Of a stretch of 32,775 nucleotides of DNA, positions 1 to 9,932 are shown one piece after another. The position numbers and the translations under genes are program-made. Positions within the stretch are counted from its first letter, which is position 1. Each line of letters starts with the position of its first letter. Below the pieces are notes generated by a model. That model ran no database searches. It saw nothing but the letters and a program-made list of their open reading frames with translations, and was not told the DNA's origin. This DNA comes from Bacteroidia bacterium (GTDB lineage: Bacteria; Bacteroidota; Bacteroidia; Bacteroidales; F082). The DNA lies in NCBI GenBank assembly GCA_030537295.1, contig JAUNNU010000020.1:1-32775 (forward strand), read 5' to 3'.

Positions 1-1
1 T

Positions 2-1966
2 GGTTCTGGAGCCATTGTCGTTTTGACGGAGTTGATAATAATGTTCTCCGTTGGTTTCATCATCGGCAAGCTGATTGGGTGGCAGAAAATGAACTGCATC
101 TTTCTTGGCTGTATGCTTTCCATCTCATCCACGAGCATCATTGTCAAGGCTTTTGACGATTTGAAGTTGAAAAGCGAGAGGTTCTCCGCCGATGTCATCG
201 GGGCTTTGGTCGTTGAAGACCTCGTCGCCGTCGTCCTTATGGTCATATTATCCACACTCTCCGTCGGCAACTCCTTCAACGGTGTCGAGTTGGTATTCAG
301 CATGGTAAAACTTGTCTTCTTCCTTGTCATCTGGTTTATCTTCGGCATCTATCTCATTCCTTCATTCTTGAGATGGATCAGAAAATTCATGACAGAAGAG
401 ACGTTGGAGATCATATCGATAGGACTTTGTTTCGGCATGGTTTTGCTTGCCACATACGCTGGATTTTCGTCGGCACTCGGCGCATTCGTGATGGGTTCTA
501 TTCTTGCGGAGACACTTGAAGCCGATGTCATACACCGTTTGGTGACTCCAATAAAAAATCTTTTCGGAGCAATATTCTTCGTCTCTGTCGGAATGATGGT
601 CAACCCTCAAATACTGCTGCAATACACATGGCCGGTTGTAATCATCGCTCTTTCTGTCATGATTTTCAAGACGATAAGCGCAACAATAGGCATGTTTATC
701 TCAGGACACGACGTGAAGACATCACTCAATGCGGGGTTCTGTTTCTGCCAGATTGGAGAGTTCTCATTCATCATCGCCTCCCTCGGTTTGAGCTTCAAAG
801 TCATTGATGGATTCCTCTACCCTATCATCGTCACTGTCTCAATCATCACGACATTTTTCACGCCTTATATCATCAAGGCGGCCAATCCGCTCTACAGATG
901 GCTAAGCCCGCGCATTCCGGAAAAATGGTCGAAATCATATACCAATGAAGAAAACGGTTTCAAGACTAATGGTCACAAAACAATGACAATCAAGAAGTTC
1001 CTTACATCACAGCTTCAGAATGTCATCATTTACGCCTGCATCATTATCGCTTTGATGATTATCTGTTTCTCAACAATAGGAATGATTCCAATTGACAGCA
1101 TCGACGACCTTTACAGGAGAATCATCCTTTGTGCGATAACAGTCGTAGTTTTGTCACCTTTCATCTGGGCTATGGCCTTCAAGTACAATATCGAAAAGAC
1201 AAACAAGAAACTGCTTTTGCAAAGCAAATTCAGCAAAAATATCATTCTGATTGTTTTCATAATCAGATACCTTGCCGCCATTTCAATAATTTTTGTGACA
1301 ATAAACCATTACATTCATATTAATAACTGGGCTACAATAGGAATCTCCATAGTTGTCACCGTAATTCTTTCATACACAACGGGTTTGATGCGTTTTTACA
1401 ATAAGATTGAAGCCAACTTCATGAAAAATCTCAACAGACGCCAATATCAGAATTCATTCGTCATCCCGGAAATTCTCCAGCAGAATTTCCATCTTGAGAA
1501 ACTCACGGTGAGCCAAAACAGTCAGATTGTCGGCAAGATGTTGAAAGACACCGCATTCAGAAGCAAGTATAAAGTCAGTATCGTCAGCATTGAGAGAGGT
1601 GAGAAGACATTCGACCTTCCGGGAATCGACATGGTTTTCTATCCGGCGGATGTCATCACGGTTGTCGGAAACGACGAAAACATAAACAAAATCAAGCCAT
1701 TGATTGAAGTCGAAGACAATGTTATCGTACGCGAAAGAGACAATCATGACATGCAGCTGCACAACATCAAAATCGCGAAGACAAACAGCGTTTGCAATGT
1801 TTCCATAAGAAATTCAATGTTCAAGGAAAAATACAATGCTATGATTATTGCCATTCAAAGGGAGAATGATTTCATCTTAAGTCCTTCAGCCGCAACAGTT
1901 TTTGAACCAGATGACATTATTTGGTTTGTCAGTTCAGATGAAACACAAAACACAAAACACAAAACA
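2..1966 (+). CDS. Cation:proton antiporter (CPA2/KefB-like) with two RCK_C domains; 5' end outside window, no stop before the next gene
   Basis: An integral inner-membrane antiporter exchanging Na+ or K+ for protons. The open frame already runs at the first in-frame codon (position 2), so the start lies upstream. Visible are the CPA2 signature around SSTSIIVKAF (near 127-160), the helix with GALVVEDLVAVV, and a series of hydrophobic helices to about 900. A second hydrophobic block follows at about 1006-1400. Two soluble RCK_C (TrkA-C) modules come last, about 1480-1700 and 1740-1945, each ending in a beta strand of the type DVITVVGND or DDIIWFVSS. RCK_C domains usually bind a ligand that gates the transporter. 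The gene has no stop: after SSDETQ the frame crosses a heptamer repeat and continues into the peptidase at 1967. Ion specificity cannot be read from sequence; the neighbouring Na+ pump makes Na+ plausible. Confidence 0.85.
1944..1964 (+). repeat. Three tandem copies of CACAAAA at the antiporter/peptidase junction
   Basis: Three perfect 7-base copies (1944-1950, 1951-1957, 1958-1964) sit directly before the ATG at 1967. Seven is not a multiple of three, so each gain or loss of a copy changes the frame. With the copies present the antiporter frame fuses to the peptidase. Removing one copy would put TGA at 1968-1970 in the antiporter frame, giving the usual ATGA stop/start overlap. Adding one copy would end the antiporter frame at a TGA some 70 bases further on. 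Confidence 0.9.
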
Positions 1967-4900
1967 ATGAGAAAACTGATATTCTCGGCTATAATTGTCT
2001 TGTCGGTTTTTGCCGCCAAGTCACAGACTTTCAGAATTGAAAGCAGCACTCGTTCAGGTTTAGAACTGAGTCTTGACATTGAACGCTATTCATTGGAGAA
2101 GGCCGTTCACGAAGACATTGAAGGTCAGACCATTATCCTTGACGGGATTTTCCTTCCGAATCGTTCCGGGATGCCGGATCTGCCTGTCGTTTCGAGATAC
2201 GTCGCGATTCCGAGAGGCGCAGAAGTTTCAGTGAATGTGAAAAACGTCACGACAGAAACCGTTGAGGACATTGACATCATGCCGGCGCCGGAGCTTCCGC
2301 TTGACGATGACAAGACGCCGATGAAATACGAGCGCAACGAATTGGTTTACAATACGAATGCGTATTTCCCCGAACAAACGATACTTGTATCCGAACCGAC
2401 AAAGATCCGTGATGTCGATGTGGTGATTTTCAGTGTCACGCCATTCCAATACAATCCTGTGACGAAGGAGTTGATTGTGACGAGACACATTGACATTGAA
2501 TTGGATTTCGAAGGCGGAAACGGTGATTTTGGCGGCGACCCGCGTTATTTAAGCCCGGCGTGGGAACATATCATCAGCGACATGGTTATCAACGCCGATG
2601 TCTTGCCGCAGCATGACTATCAACGTTTTATCAAAGAAGCCGTTCAACGCGACGCCGAAGGTTGTGAATATCTCATCATCACGCCCGACAACGCCGACTT
2701 CATCCAACTCGCCGACTCCATAAGGCTTTTCCGCAACCAGCAAGGCGTTCTCACAAAAGTCGTCACTCTTGACGAATGCGGCGGCAACAACAGTGCGGCG
2801 ATTCACAACTACATCAAGAACGCGTACAACAACTGGGACGTTCCCGTCTCGGCGGTTCTTCTGCTCGGCGACCACAACGCCGACGAAACGCAGGGAATCG
2901 TTTCTTACACCATGAACAACCACCCCGGAGGCAACGGTTACAACCCGTACATCTCCGACAACAGATATGGCGACATGAACAACGACGACCTGCCTGACGT
3001 GGCAGTCGGACGTATCACCGGACGCGACTTCGACGAGCTTTATCACATGATAAACAAAGACTTGCAATACGAGCGTCATCCGACGACAAATCCGCATTTC
3101 TACGACAAGCCGATCACTGCGATGGGATTCCAACTTGAAAGATGGTTTCAGCTTTGTTCGGAGGTCGTAAACGGTTTCTGGGAGCACGGTCTCGGCAAAC
3201 ATCCCGTGAGGCTCAACGCCATTTACGAAGGCAATCCAGGGAGTTTATGGTCAACGGCCGACAATACAAATTCCGTTGTCAACTATTTCGGGCCCAACGG
3301 TTTAAGTTACATTCCACAGACGATGTCGCACCTCACTGAATGGGATGCGAACTCCACTGCCGTCAATGCGGCGATCAACGCCGGCGCTTTCATCGTACAG
3401 CATCGCGACCACGGAGCCGAAGAACTTTGGGGCGAGCCGTCGTACAGCATCGGAAGCATCAAAAAACTCGTGAATCCTGATCTCACATTCGTCATGTCGA
3501 ACAACTGCCTCACCGGGAAATTCAACTACGGCGGGCAGGACGGCTGCTTCGCGGAGGCTTTCCACCGCCATCAGCACGGTGCGCTCGGACTCATCGCGGC
3601 AACGGAGGTGTCGTACTCTTTCCTCAACGACGTCTATGTGTGGGGAGTTTACGATAACATGTGGCCTGACTTCATGCCAGACTACGGCAGCACGCATCCT
3701 CACGATTTCATACTGCCTGCCTACGGCAACGCAGCCGGGAAATATTATCTCCGGCAGTCGGGATGGACAGGATGGGAAGAAGGCAAGGAAATCACATACT
3801 ACCTCTTCCATCATCATGGAGATGTTTACATGAACCTTTACACCGAAATGCCTCAAAATCTTACTGTTACGATGCTTCCGGTTGTTGTTGAAGGAGTGAC
3901 GGAATACAATGTCACCGCTGACGAAGGCTCCACTATCTGCCTTACAGCAAACGGAGAGATCATAGGCCTCGGCTCCGGAACCGGTGCGTCACAAAATATT
4001 GGAATAATTCCTCAAGAAACTGGCACTGAAGTACTTATGACAATAACGAAACAAAACCATTACAGGTATTCAGAAAAAATCGCGGTCATTCCAGATGAAG
4101 GCCCGTATTTGATCTTCAGCAACTGCCTCGTTGACGATGAAAACGGAAAACTCGATTTCAATGACGAAGTGCATTTGAACATGAGTCTGCACAACGTCGG
4201 TTTTGAAAACATGAACAACGTCAATGTTGAACTGACAACAGAATCACCATATATTGAAATTCTTTCATCATCAACAACTTACGAATCAATTTCAGCCAAT
4301 GAAATAAAGATGAAAGAACACGCTTTCAGAATAAAAGTCAGCGATGACGTTCCCGACCAGACGAAGATTGTTTTCAACCTCGCCATGACCGACGGAACCT
4401 CCTCATTTACAGATGATTTTGTCATTGTCGCCAATGCTCCGGCCTTCAAAGTGACTCACATCGGCCTCACCGATGCCGAAGGCAATCCGACCGACAGGCT
4501 TTACAAAGGCGAAACGTCAAGAATTACGTTCACCGTAAACAACATCGGACACAGCAACAGCAACGAAACCATGCACACAATTCATCTTGACGCTCCGGTT
4601 GTGACGTACCAACAATACGAAATTGAGAGCGAAGGCATACAAGCATCCGACAGCCTTGATGTCACTTTTGTCCTGGCAATTGACGATGACGCTCCGGCCG
4701 GTGCGATAATTGGATACTCAATGACAACAGAATCAGATGGATACACCGAGGTCTATCAGTCAGACTTCCCACTTGGAAACTGCATCGAGAATTTTGAAAG
4801 CGACGACCTAAGCCCTGATTTTCAATGGAGCAATACCGGCTCAACGCCATGGGTACAAAACGATGAAGATCCATACGAAGGAAATTATTGTTACACATCG

Positions 4901-5437
4901 ACATCCAACGCCCCGTCCAGACTGTCAAAATTAATGCTTGGCGTTGAGACAGAGATCTCCGATGTCATGTCATTCTATTATAAAGGTTCTGACAATGAAG
5001 ACGATTCGTTCACCTTTACACTCAACAGCACAAAATACGAACTGACGGGAAACGACTGGCAGCTTTTTGAATTGCCAGTTGCCGCAGGAAAACACGTCAT
5101 GAAATGGGTCTTCTCGAGAACCAGCAATGCCGAACACGGTGCTGCTTCAATTGACCTTATTAAGCTGCCGCCGATGCGTGTCGAAATAACATCAATTGAA
5201 GAGGATTTCACTGAAAATGGAGACGACAACATGACAATTTATCCTAATCCCGGCGACACAGAACTGAATATTTTAATTCAAGAAGCCAACTCAATACAAA
5301 TATTTGATTGTCAAGGGAGAATGATTTTTGAAAAAGAATCTGACAATGGTATTTCGACTATTGACACGTCAACGTGGGGAAGCGGTATTTACCTGATAAA
5401 AGTTGGCAAAAACACTCAAAAATGGCTTAAGAAATAA
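1967..5437 (+). CDS. Secreted gingipain-like C25 cysteine peptidase with T9SS type A sorting domain
   Basis: A 1156-residue secreted protease if translation starts at ATG 1967. This start is preferred because MRKLIFSAIIVLSVFAAKSQ is a clear signal peptide. After a C25-type propeptide (about 20-210) comes the catalytic region (about 215-570), with candidate catalytic His482 in HRDHG and Cys514 in MSNNC. Their 32-residue spacing resembles gingipains. Ig-like beta domains follow, then a cleaved-adhesin/MAM-like jelly roll (about 940-1070) and a C-terminal sorting domain with YPNPGD near residue 1088 and the GIYLIKV strand. The protein should cross the outer membrane by T9SS and be anchored to the surface or released. 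The same frame is open from the upstream antiporter. No strong Shine-Dalgarno precedes the ATG, only an A-rich leader, which is normal in this phylum. Whether the specificity is Arg, Lys or other cannot be told. Confidence 0.9.
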   Translation: MRKLIFSAIIVLSVFAAKSQTFRIESSTRSGLELSLDIERYSLEKAVHEDIEGQTIILDGIFLPNRSGMPDLPVVSRYVAIPRGAEVSVNVKNVTTETVEDIDIMPAPELPLDDDKTPMKYERNELVYNTNAYFPEQTILVSEPTKIRDVDVVIFSVTPFQYNPVTKELIVTRHIDIELDFEGGNGDFGGDPRYLSPAWEHIISDMVINADVLPQHDYQRFIKEAVQRDAEGCEYLIITPDNADFIQLADSIRLFRNQQGVLTKVVTLDECGGNNSAAIHNYIKNAYNNWDVPVSAVLLLGDHNADETQGIVSYTMNNHPGGNGYNPYISDNRYGDMNNDDLPDVAVGRITGRDFDELYHMINKDLQYERHPTTNPHFYDKPITAMGFQLERWFQLCSEVVNGFWEHGLGKHPVRLNAIYEGNPGSLWSTADNTNSVVNYFGPNGLSYIPQTMSHLTEWDANSTAVNAAINAGAFIVQHRDHGAEELWGEPSYSIGSIKKLVNPDLTFVMSNNCLTGKFNYGGQDGCFAEAFHRHQHGALGLIAATEVSYSFLNDVYVWGVYDNMWPDFMPDYGSTHPHDFILPAYGNAAGKYYLRQSGWTGWEEGKEITYYLFHHHGDVYMNLYTEMPQNLTVTMLPVVVEGVTEYNVTADEGSTICLTANGEIIGLGSGTGASQNIGIIPQETGTEVLMTITKQNHYRYSEKIAVIPDEGPYLIFSNCLVDDENGKLDFNDEVHLNMSLHNVGFENMNNVNVELTTESPYIEILSSSTTYESISANEIKMKEHAFRIKVSDDVPDQTKIVFNLAMTDGTSSFTDDFVIVANAPAFKVTHIGLTDAEGNPTDRLYKGETSRITFTVNNIGHSNSNETMHTIHLDAPVVTYQQYEIESEGIQASDSLDVTFVLAIDDDAPAGAIIGYSMTTESDGYTEVYQSDFPLGNCIENFESDDLSPDFQWSNTGSTPWVQNDEDPYEGNYCYTSTSNAPSRLSKLMLGVETEISDVMSFYYKGSDNEDDSFTFTLNSTKYELTGNDWQLFELPVAAGKHVMKWVFSRTSNAEHGAASIDLIKLPPMRVEITSIEEDFTENGDDNMTIYPNPGDTELNILIQEANSIQIFDCQGRMIFEKESDNGISTIDTSTWGSGIYLIKVGKNTQKWLKK

Positions 5438-5464
5438 GGAAGTACAAATATTTTCATCATTAGA

Positions 5465-6817
5465 ATGGGATCTGTTATCAAAATCAAAAAAGGCCTTGAC
5501 ATTCATCTTGCCGGTGAAGCGCGGAAGGAGACCGAGGTTTTCGAGGTTAGACGTTGCGCCGTCAAGCCGGACGACTTCATCGGGATTGTCCCGAAACTTC
5601 ATGTAACCGAGGGCGATGCGGTGCAGGCCGGTTCTGTGCTGTTCCATGACAAAAACCGCGAAAACATTCTTTTCACCTCCCCCATCTCAGGCACGGTGAA
5701 AGCCGTGGTACGCGGCGAGAAACGCGCCGTCATGCAAGTCATTGTCGAGGCTGACGGCAAGAATGAAGCCATTGACTTCGGGAAGGCCGATATTTCTACA
5801 ATCAAGCGTAACGAAGTGATTGACAAGATGTTGCAAAGCGGTGTATGGACGATGCTCCGTCAGCGTCCTTATTCCACAATCGCAAACCCTAACGACAAGC
5901 CGAAGTGCATCGTCGTGTCGATGTTCAGCAGCGCACCGCTCGCACCAAGTACAGGTTACATCATTGAGAATCAAGTCGAGGCGTTCAACGCCGGTATCGA
6001 AGTCTTGTCGAAATTGACCGACGGGAAACTTTATCTGAACCTCAAAGCCAGCTGCAAGAGATGCCACGATGTAGTCGCCAAGATTACAAAACCAGAGAAT
6101 GTGGTCGTCACCGACTTTCAGGGTCCGCATCCGGTCGGCAATGTCGGCACGCAGATCAATGTGCTTTGCCCGATAAACAAAGGTGAGGTCGTGTGGTACT
6201 GCGGTCCGCAAGAGGTCATAACCATCGGAAAGTTGTTCCTCACAGGAAAATATGACAGCAGCCGCATCATCGCACTGACAGGTTCGGAAGCAAACAACCC
6301 GCATTATTACAAAGTCAACATCGGAGCCGACATCGAAGCGTTGGCCGCAGGCGGCGTGAACTTCCGCGTCATCAGCGGTGATGTCCTTACCGGCAGAAAT
6401 ATCACGGGAAACTACTTCCTCGGTTTCTACGACACACAAATCACAGTGATTCCTGAAGGCAACGAATACCGTCTTTTCGGTTGGCTCGCACCGAACTTCA
6501 AGAGGTTCACATCGACAAACACCATGATTTCATCACTTTTCAAGAAAAAGACTTTCGTCCTTGACACCAACAGGAACGGCGATGTCCGCCCGCTCATCAT
6601 GACAGGCAAGTTCGAGAAGGTGTTTCCGTTTGACATTTACCCGATGCAGCTCCTGAAAGCCTGTATCATCAAAGACATAGACCAGATGGAGGAGCTCGGC
6701 ATCTATGAAGTTGACGCCGAAGACTTTGCGCTCTGCGAGGTCATCGACCCGTCGAAGACCGCCATCCAACAGATCATCCGTGACGGACTTGAGCTTGTCC
6801 GCAAGGAAATGAACTAA
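5465..6817 (+). CDS. nqrA: Na+-translocating NADH:quinone reductase subunit A
   Basis: NqrA is the cytoplasmic subunit that lacks redox cofactors and is linked to quinone binding in the Na+-NQR complex, which oxidises NADH, reduces quinone and expels Na+. The 450-residue protein begins MGSVIKIKKGLDIHLAGEA, the conserved NqrA start, and has the barrel-sandwich (biotinyl/lipoyl-like) segment with SPISGTVKAV near residues 75-90. Its length matches the family. It is first in a six-gene run in the standard order A-B-C-D-E-F and lies 27 bases after the peptidase stop, so it may be read from the upstream transcript. I could not see a convincing TAnnTTTG promoter in the short gap. NqrB starts 13 bases downstream. 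Confidence 0.97.
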   Translation: MGSVIKIKKGLDIHLAGEARKETEVFEVRRCAVKPDDFIGIVPKLHVTEGDAVQAGSVLFHDKNRENILFTSPISGTVKAVVRGEKRAVMQVIVEADGKNEAIDFGKADISTIKRNEVIDKMLQSGVWTMLRQRPYSTIANPNDKPKCIVVSMFSSAPLAPSTGYIIENQVEAFNAGIEVLSKLTDGKLYLNLKASCKRCHDVVAKITKPENVVVTDFQGPHPVGNVGTQINVLCPINKGEVVWYCGPQEVITIGKLFLTGKYDSSRIIALTGSEANNPHYYKVNIGADIEALAAGGVNFRVISGDVLTGRNITGNYFLGFYDTQITVIPEGNEYRLFGWLAPNFKRFTSTNTMISSLFKKKTFVLDTNRNGDVRPLIMTGKFEKVFPFDIYPMQLLKACIIKDIDQMEELGIYEVDAEDFALCEVIDPSKTAIQQIIRDGLELVRKEMN

Positions 6818-6830
6818 AAATCAAAGAGTT

Positions 6831-7985
6831 ATGGGATTACGCAATTATATCAATAAAATCAAGCCCGATTTCGAGGAAGGCGGCAGATACGCCAAGTTCC
6901 ATTCGACATTCGAGGCTTTCGAGACGTTCCTCTACACGCCGAACAAGGTTGTGGACACCGGCGCGCACATCAGGGACGCCGTCGATATGAAACGCAACAT
7001 GTTTTACGTCGTGATAGCCCTCATCCCCTGCTTCCTTTTCGGGACATGGAACATCGGCTATCAGCATTTCCTGTCATGGGGGCAAGATGCAACATTCTGG
7101 CAGACAGTCGGTTACGGCCTTTTAAAAATCATCCCGCTCTATCTCGTGAGTTATATTGTCGGCCTCACGATAGAGTTCATTTTCGCGGAGATTCGTCATG
7201 AGGAAGTCAACGAAGGTTATTTCGTGACAGGATTTCTCATTCCGTTGATTATGCCGGCCGATGTTCCGCTGTGGATGCTCGCCGTTGCGGTGGCGTTTGC
7301 GGTCATCATCGGCAAAGAGGTGTTCGGCGGCAGCGGCATGAACGTGGTGAACCCCGCGCTCCTCGCACGCGCCTTCCTGTTCTTCTCCTACCCTTCAAAG
7401 ATGACCGGCGACAACGTGTGGATCGCAGAGAAAGCCGACGCCTTCAGCGGAGCGACGCCACTCGGCACGATACTCAACGGCGGCACGACAGAACAGCTTC
7501 CGAGCATCATGGAGATGTTCGTCGGAACAATACCCGGCAGCGTCGGCGAGACATCAAAAATCGCCATACTTATTGGTGCTTTATTCCTGATAGTCACAGG
7601 CATCTCAGACTTGAGAATCATCATATCATCATTCGCCGGCGCGATAGTCATGGGCTTGATTTTCAACGGTATCGGAGCCAACGCCGCAATGGAAGTCCCG
7701 TTCTACTACCACCTTTTCATGGGCGGTTTCATGTTCGGGACGTTCTTCATGGCCACCGACCCCGTTACGGCGGCGCAGACCAACACCGGCAAATGGATTT
7801 ACGGTTTCCTCATTGGAGCCATCGCCATACTCATCCGCGTCGCAAACCCTGGCTACCCTGAAGGCATGATGCTCGCCATCCTGCTTCTCAACGTATTTGC
7901 GCCGCTCATCGACTGGTGCGTCGTCGCGGCAAATGTCAGGAAACGCAAGAACCGCTGGGCAGCGGCAGAAAGGAGCAAAAAATGA
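6831..7985 (+). CDS. nqrB: Na+-translocating NADH:quinone reductase subunit B
   Basis: NqrB is the large membrane subunit of Na+-NQR, carrying covalent FMN and a riboflavin and forming part of the Na+ path. The 384-residue protein starts MGLRNYINKIKPDFEEGG. It has a cytoplasmic N-terminal arm and then about ten hydrophobic helices. The motif SGATPL places the flavinylated threonine at Thr209. The covalent bond needs the ApbE flavin transferase, which is not in this window. The stop overlaps the nqrC start as ATGA at 7982-7985, so the two are probably translationally coupled. Confidence 0.97.
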   Translation: MGLRNYINKIKPDFEEGGRYAKFHSTFEAFETFLYTPNKVVDTGAHIRDAVDMKRNMFYVVIALIPCFLFGTWNIGYQHFLSWGQDATFWQTVGYGLLKIIPLYLVSYIVGLTIEFIFAEIRHEEVNEGYFVTGFLIPLIMPADVPLWMLAVAVAFAVIIGKEVFGGSGMNVVNPALLARAFLFFSYPSKMTGDNVWIAEKADAFSGATPLGTILNGGTTEQLPSIMEMFVGTIPGSVGETSKIAILIGALFLIVTGISDLRIIISSFAGAIVMGLIFNGIGANAAMEVPFYYHLFMGGFMFGTFFMATDPVTAAQTNTGKWIYGFLIGAIAILIRVANPGYPEGMMLAILLLNVFAPLIDWCVVAANVRKRKNRWAAAERSKK

Positions 7986-8692
7986 AAGACAGTTACATCT
8001 TCAGATATATCATCGTCCTTGTGATAATCGTCTCGGTGCTGCTCTCCGGCGCAGCGTTGCTGCTTCAGCCGTATCAGCAGGACAACATCAACAACGAGAA
8101 AAAGATGATGATCTTGAAAGCCGCCGGCATTCATGATGTAAATTCAGAAGACTTTGATAATTATTGTGAAAAAATGATTGTCATCGACCCGCAAGGCAAC
8201 ATCATTGATGAAGCCACGAGCGATTTTACGAAATGCAAGGCATTCAAAATCAATTTAAAAGACGAGCTTTATAACAAAGCCAACAGCAAAGACTTTCAAC
8301 TTCCAATTTTCATAATCGACAATGGCGACGAGAAAGTCAACGTCGTGCCGTTGCAGGGCGCAGGTCTTTGGGGACCGATTTGGGGCTACCTCGGACTTTC
8401 ATCTGATTTTCGGACTGTCATCGGTGCTGTCTTTGACCACAAGTCGGAGACACCCGGCCTCGGCGCAGAAATTACGACCAAGAAATTCCAAAAACAATTT
8501 TCCGGCAAGGTCATTTCCCAAAACGGACAGTTCGTCTCAATCAACGTGCAGAAAGGCGGCATCGCGGTACTTCCTGAAGACATACAGAAACACTCCGTCG
8601 ATGCCATCAGCGGCGGCACCATCACGTCGCACGGTGTCAACGATATGATTAAGAATGTGTTGGGATCATATTTACCATATTTCAACAAATAG
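7982..8692 (+). CDS. nqrC: Na+-translocating NADH:quinone reductase subunit C
   Basis: NqrC carries the second covalent FMN of Na+-NQR on its periplasmic domain. The start at 7982 gives 236 residues beginning MKDSYIFRYIIVLVIIVSV, which is a single N-terminal membrane anchor. A longer frame from 7916 exists, but its first 22 codons overlap nqrB and look like shadow sequence; AGGAG lies just before ATG 7982. The FMN attachment motif near the C terminus reads SGGTIT, with Thr213 as acceptor (the family consensus is SGAT or similar). The gene ends in TAG, showing that TAG is a normal stop in this genome. nqrD starts 3 bases later. Confidence 0.96.
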   Translation: MKDSYIFRYIIVLVIIVSVLLSGAALLLQPYQQDNINNEKKMMILKAAGIHDVNSEDFDNYCEKMIVIDPQGNIIDEATSDFTKCKAFKINLKDELYNKANSKDFQLPIFIIDNGDEKVNVVPLQGAGLWGPIWGYLGLSSDFRTVIGAVFDHKSETPGLGAEITTKKFQKQFSGKVISQNGQFVSINVQKGGIAVLPEDIQKHSVDAISGGTITSHGVNDMIKNVLGSYLPYFNK

Positions 8693-8695
8693 AAA

Positions 8696-9304
8696 ATGAG
8701 CAAGAATTTAGAACTTATAACAAAGCCGTTGCGACAGGCCAACCCAATCACGGTGCTGATTCTCGGCATCTGCTCGTCGTTGGCAGTCACCGCAAAGCTG
8801 AAGCCGGCTATCGTCATGGCTCTCTCCGTCACCGTTGTGACGGCACTTTCTAACCTTGTCATCTCATTGATGCGCAAGGGAATACCTTCAAAGATACGCA
8901 TCATCGTGCAACTCATCGTCGTCGCGACGCTCGTCATCCTCGTTGACCAGTTCCTCAAGGCTTTCGTCTATGACGTGAGCAAGTCGCTGTCGGTCTTCGT
9001 GGGCCTCATCATCACCAACTGCATCGTGATGGGGCGTCTCGAAGCTTTCGCGATGGCGCAGAAGCCGTGGCCTTCGTTCTTGGACGGCATCGGCAACGGG
9101 CTCGGCTACGGCATGATTTTAGTTATCGTCGCCTTCTTCCGCGAGCTGTTCGGCAGCGGCACGCTCTTCGGGTTCAGAGTCATCCCCGAAGGACTTTACA
9201 ATTTTGGCTATATGAACAACGGCCTCATGATTTTGCCTCCTATGGCTTTGATTATCATAGGAATCATCATCTGGTGCCAAAAACCTGCGGAGGAGAAAAA
9301 ATAA
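8696..9304 (+). CDS. nqrD: Na+-translocating NADH:quinone reductase subunit D
   Basis: NqrD is one of two homologous six-helix membrane subunits that together hold an iron-sulfur centre inside the membrane and form part of the electron and Na+ route. The 202-residue protein has the expected conserved cysteines: Cys26 in GICSSLAV and Cys109 in TNCIVMGR. The second lies in an inverted-topology half, matching the pseudo-twofold arrangement of NqrD/NqrE. The conserved motif [11 protein letters not shown] follows. nqrE begins one base after the stop, so the genes are tightly packed. Confidence 0.97.
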   Translation: MSKNLELITKPLRQANPITVLILGICSSLAVTAKLKPAIVMALSVTVVTALSNLVISLMRKGIPSKIRIIVQLIVVATLVILVDQFLKAFVYDVSKSLSVFVGLIITNCIVMGRLEAFAMAQKPWPSFLDGIGNGLGYGMILVIVAFFRELFGSGTLFGFRVIPEGLYNFGYMNNGLMILPPMALIIIGIIIWCQKPAEEKK

Positions 9305-9305
9305 C

Positions 9306-9920
9306 ATGGAATCATTAAGCATTTTCATCCGTTCGATATTCATCGACAACATGATTTTCGCATATTTCCTTGGGATGTGTTCATTCTTGGCCGTCTCAAA
9401 GAACGTGAAAACCTCATTCGGCCTCGGCATCGCCGTGACATTCGTGCTTCTCGTCACAGTGCCGATCAACTACCTGCTTGACAAGTTCGTGTTGTCGGCG
9501 GGCGCATTGGCATGGTTAAGCCCTGCTTTTGAAAACGTGAGCCTCGACTTCCTGAGTTTCATACTCTTCATCGCCATCATCGCCGCCATCGTGCAGATTC
9601 TCGAGATGGTGATTGAGAAATTCAGTCCGTCGTTGTATTCATCGCTCGGCATCTTCCTTCCGCTCATCGCGGTGAACTGCGCCATCCTCGGAGCCTGTCT
9701 CTTCATGCAGGAGAAACATTTCCCGAACATCGGGCAGGCTATCTCCTACGGGCTCGGCTCCGGCATCGGCTGGCTGCTCGCCATCACCGGCATGGCGGCG
9801 ATAAGAGAAAAGATAAGATACTCGCACGTGCCGAAGTCGCTGCAAGGCACCGGCATCGCATTCATTATCACTGGTTTGATGGGGATCGCATTCATGTCGT
9901 TCCTCGGTATCACATTTTAA
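9306..9920 (+). CDS. nqrE: Na+-translocating NADH:quinone reductase subunit E
   Basis: NqrE is the partner of NqrD. The 204-residue, six-helix protein begins MESLSIFIRSIFIDNM and shows Cys25 in LGMCSFLAV and Cys125 in VNCAILGA, the pair that with the NqrD cysteines would bind the intramembrane iron-sulfur centre. The GSGIGW motif near residue 155 is typical. A purine-rich GGAGGAG lies about ten bases before the ATG. The stop codon (9918-9920) overlaps the strong Shine-Dalgarno sequence of nqrF. Confidence 0.97.
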   Translation: MESLSIFIRSIFIDNMIFAYFLGMCSFLAVSKNVKTSFGLGIAVTFVLLVTVPINYLLDKFVLSAGALAWLSPAFENVSLDFLSFILFIAIIAAIVQILEMVIEKFSPSLYSSLGIFLPLIAVNCAILGACLFMQEKHFPNIGQAISYGLGSGIGWLLAITGMAAIREKIRYSHVPKSLQGTGIAFIITGLMGIAFMSFLGITF

Positions 9921-9926
9921 AGGAGG
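9919..9926 (+). promoter_or_regulatory. Unusually strong Shine-Dalgarno site of nqrF
   Basis: AAAGGAGG stands six bases before the nqrF ATG and overlaps the nqrE stop codon. Most genes in this window have only A-rich leaders, as is common in Bacteroidota, so this near-perfect anti-SD match stands out. It may help translation of the last operon gene. Confidence 0.7.
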
Positions 9927-9932
9927 CGAATC

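Noticed and set aside
1944-1964. CRISPR-like array
   Set aside because: Units of seven bases with no spacers; a simple tandem repeat.
2549-3202. 217-codon minus-strand frame within the peptidase
   Set aside because: It is a shadow of the GC-skewed codons of the C25 domain, with a low-complexity V/R-rich translation and no family features.
5687-6439. 250-codon minus-strand frame within nqrA
   Set aside because: Antisense shadow of a clear NqrA gene; no start context or recognisable domain.
7916-7981. Longer nqrC frame starting at 7916
   Set aside because: The extra 22 codons overlap the end of nqrB and are charged; ATG 7982 has AGGAG before it and begins directly with the family's N terminus.
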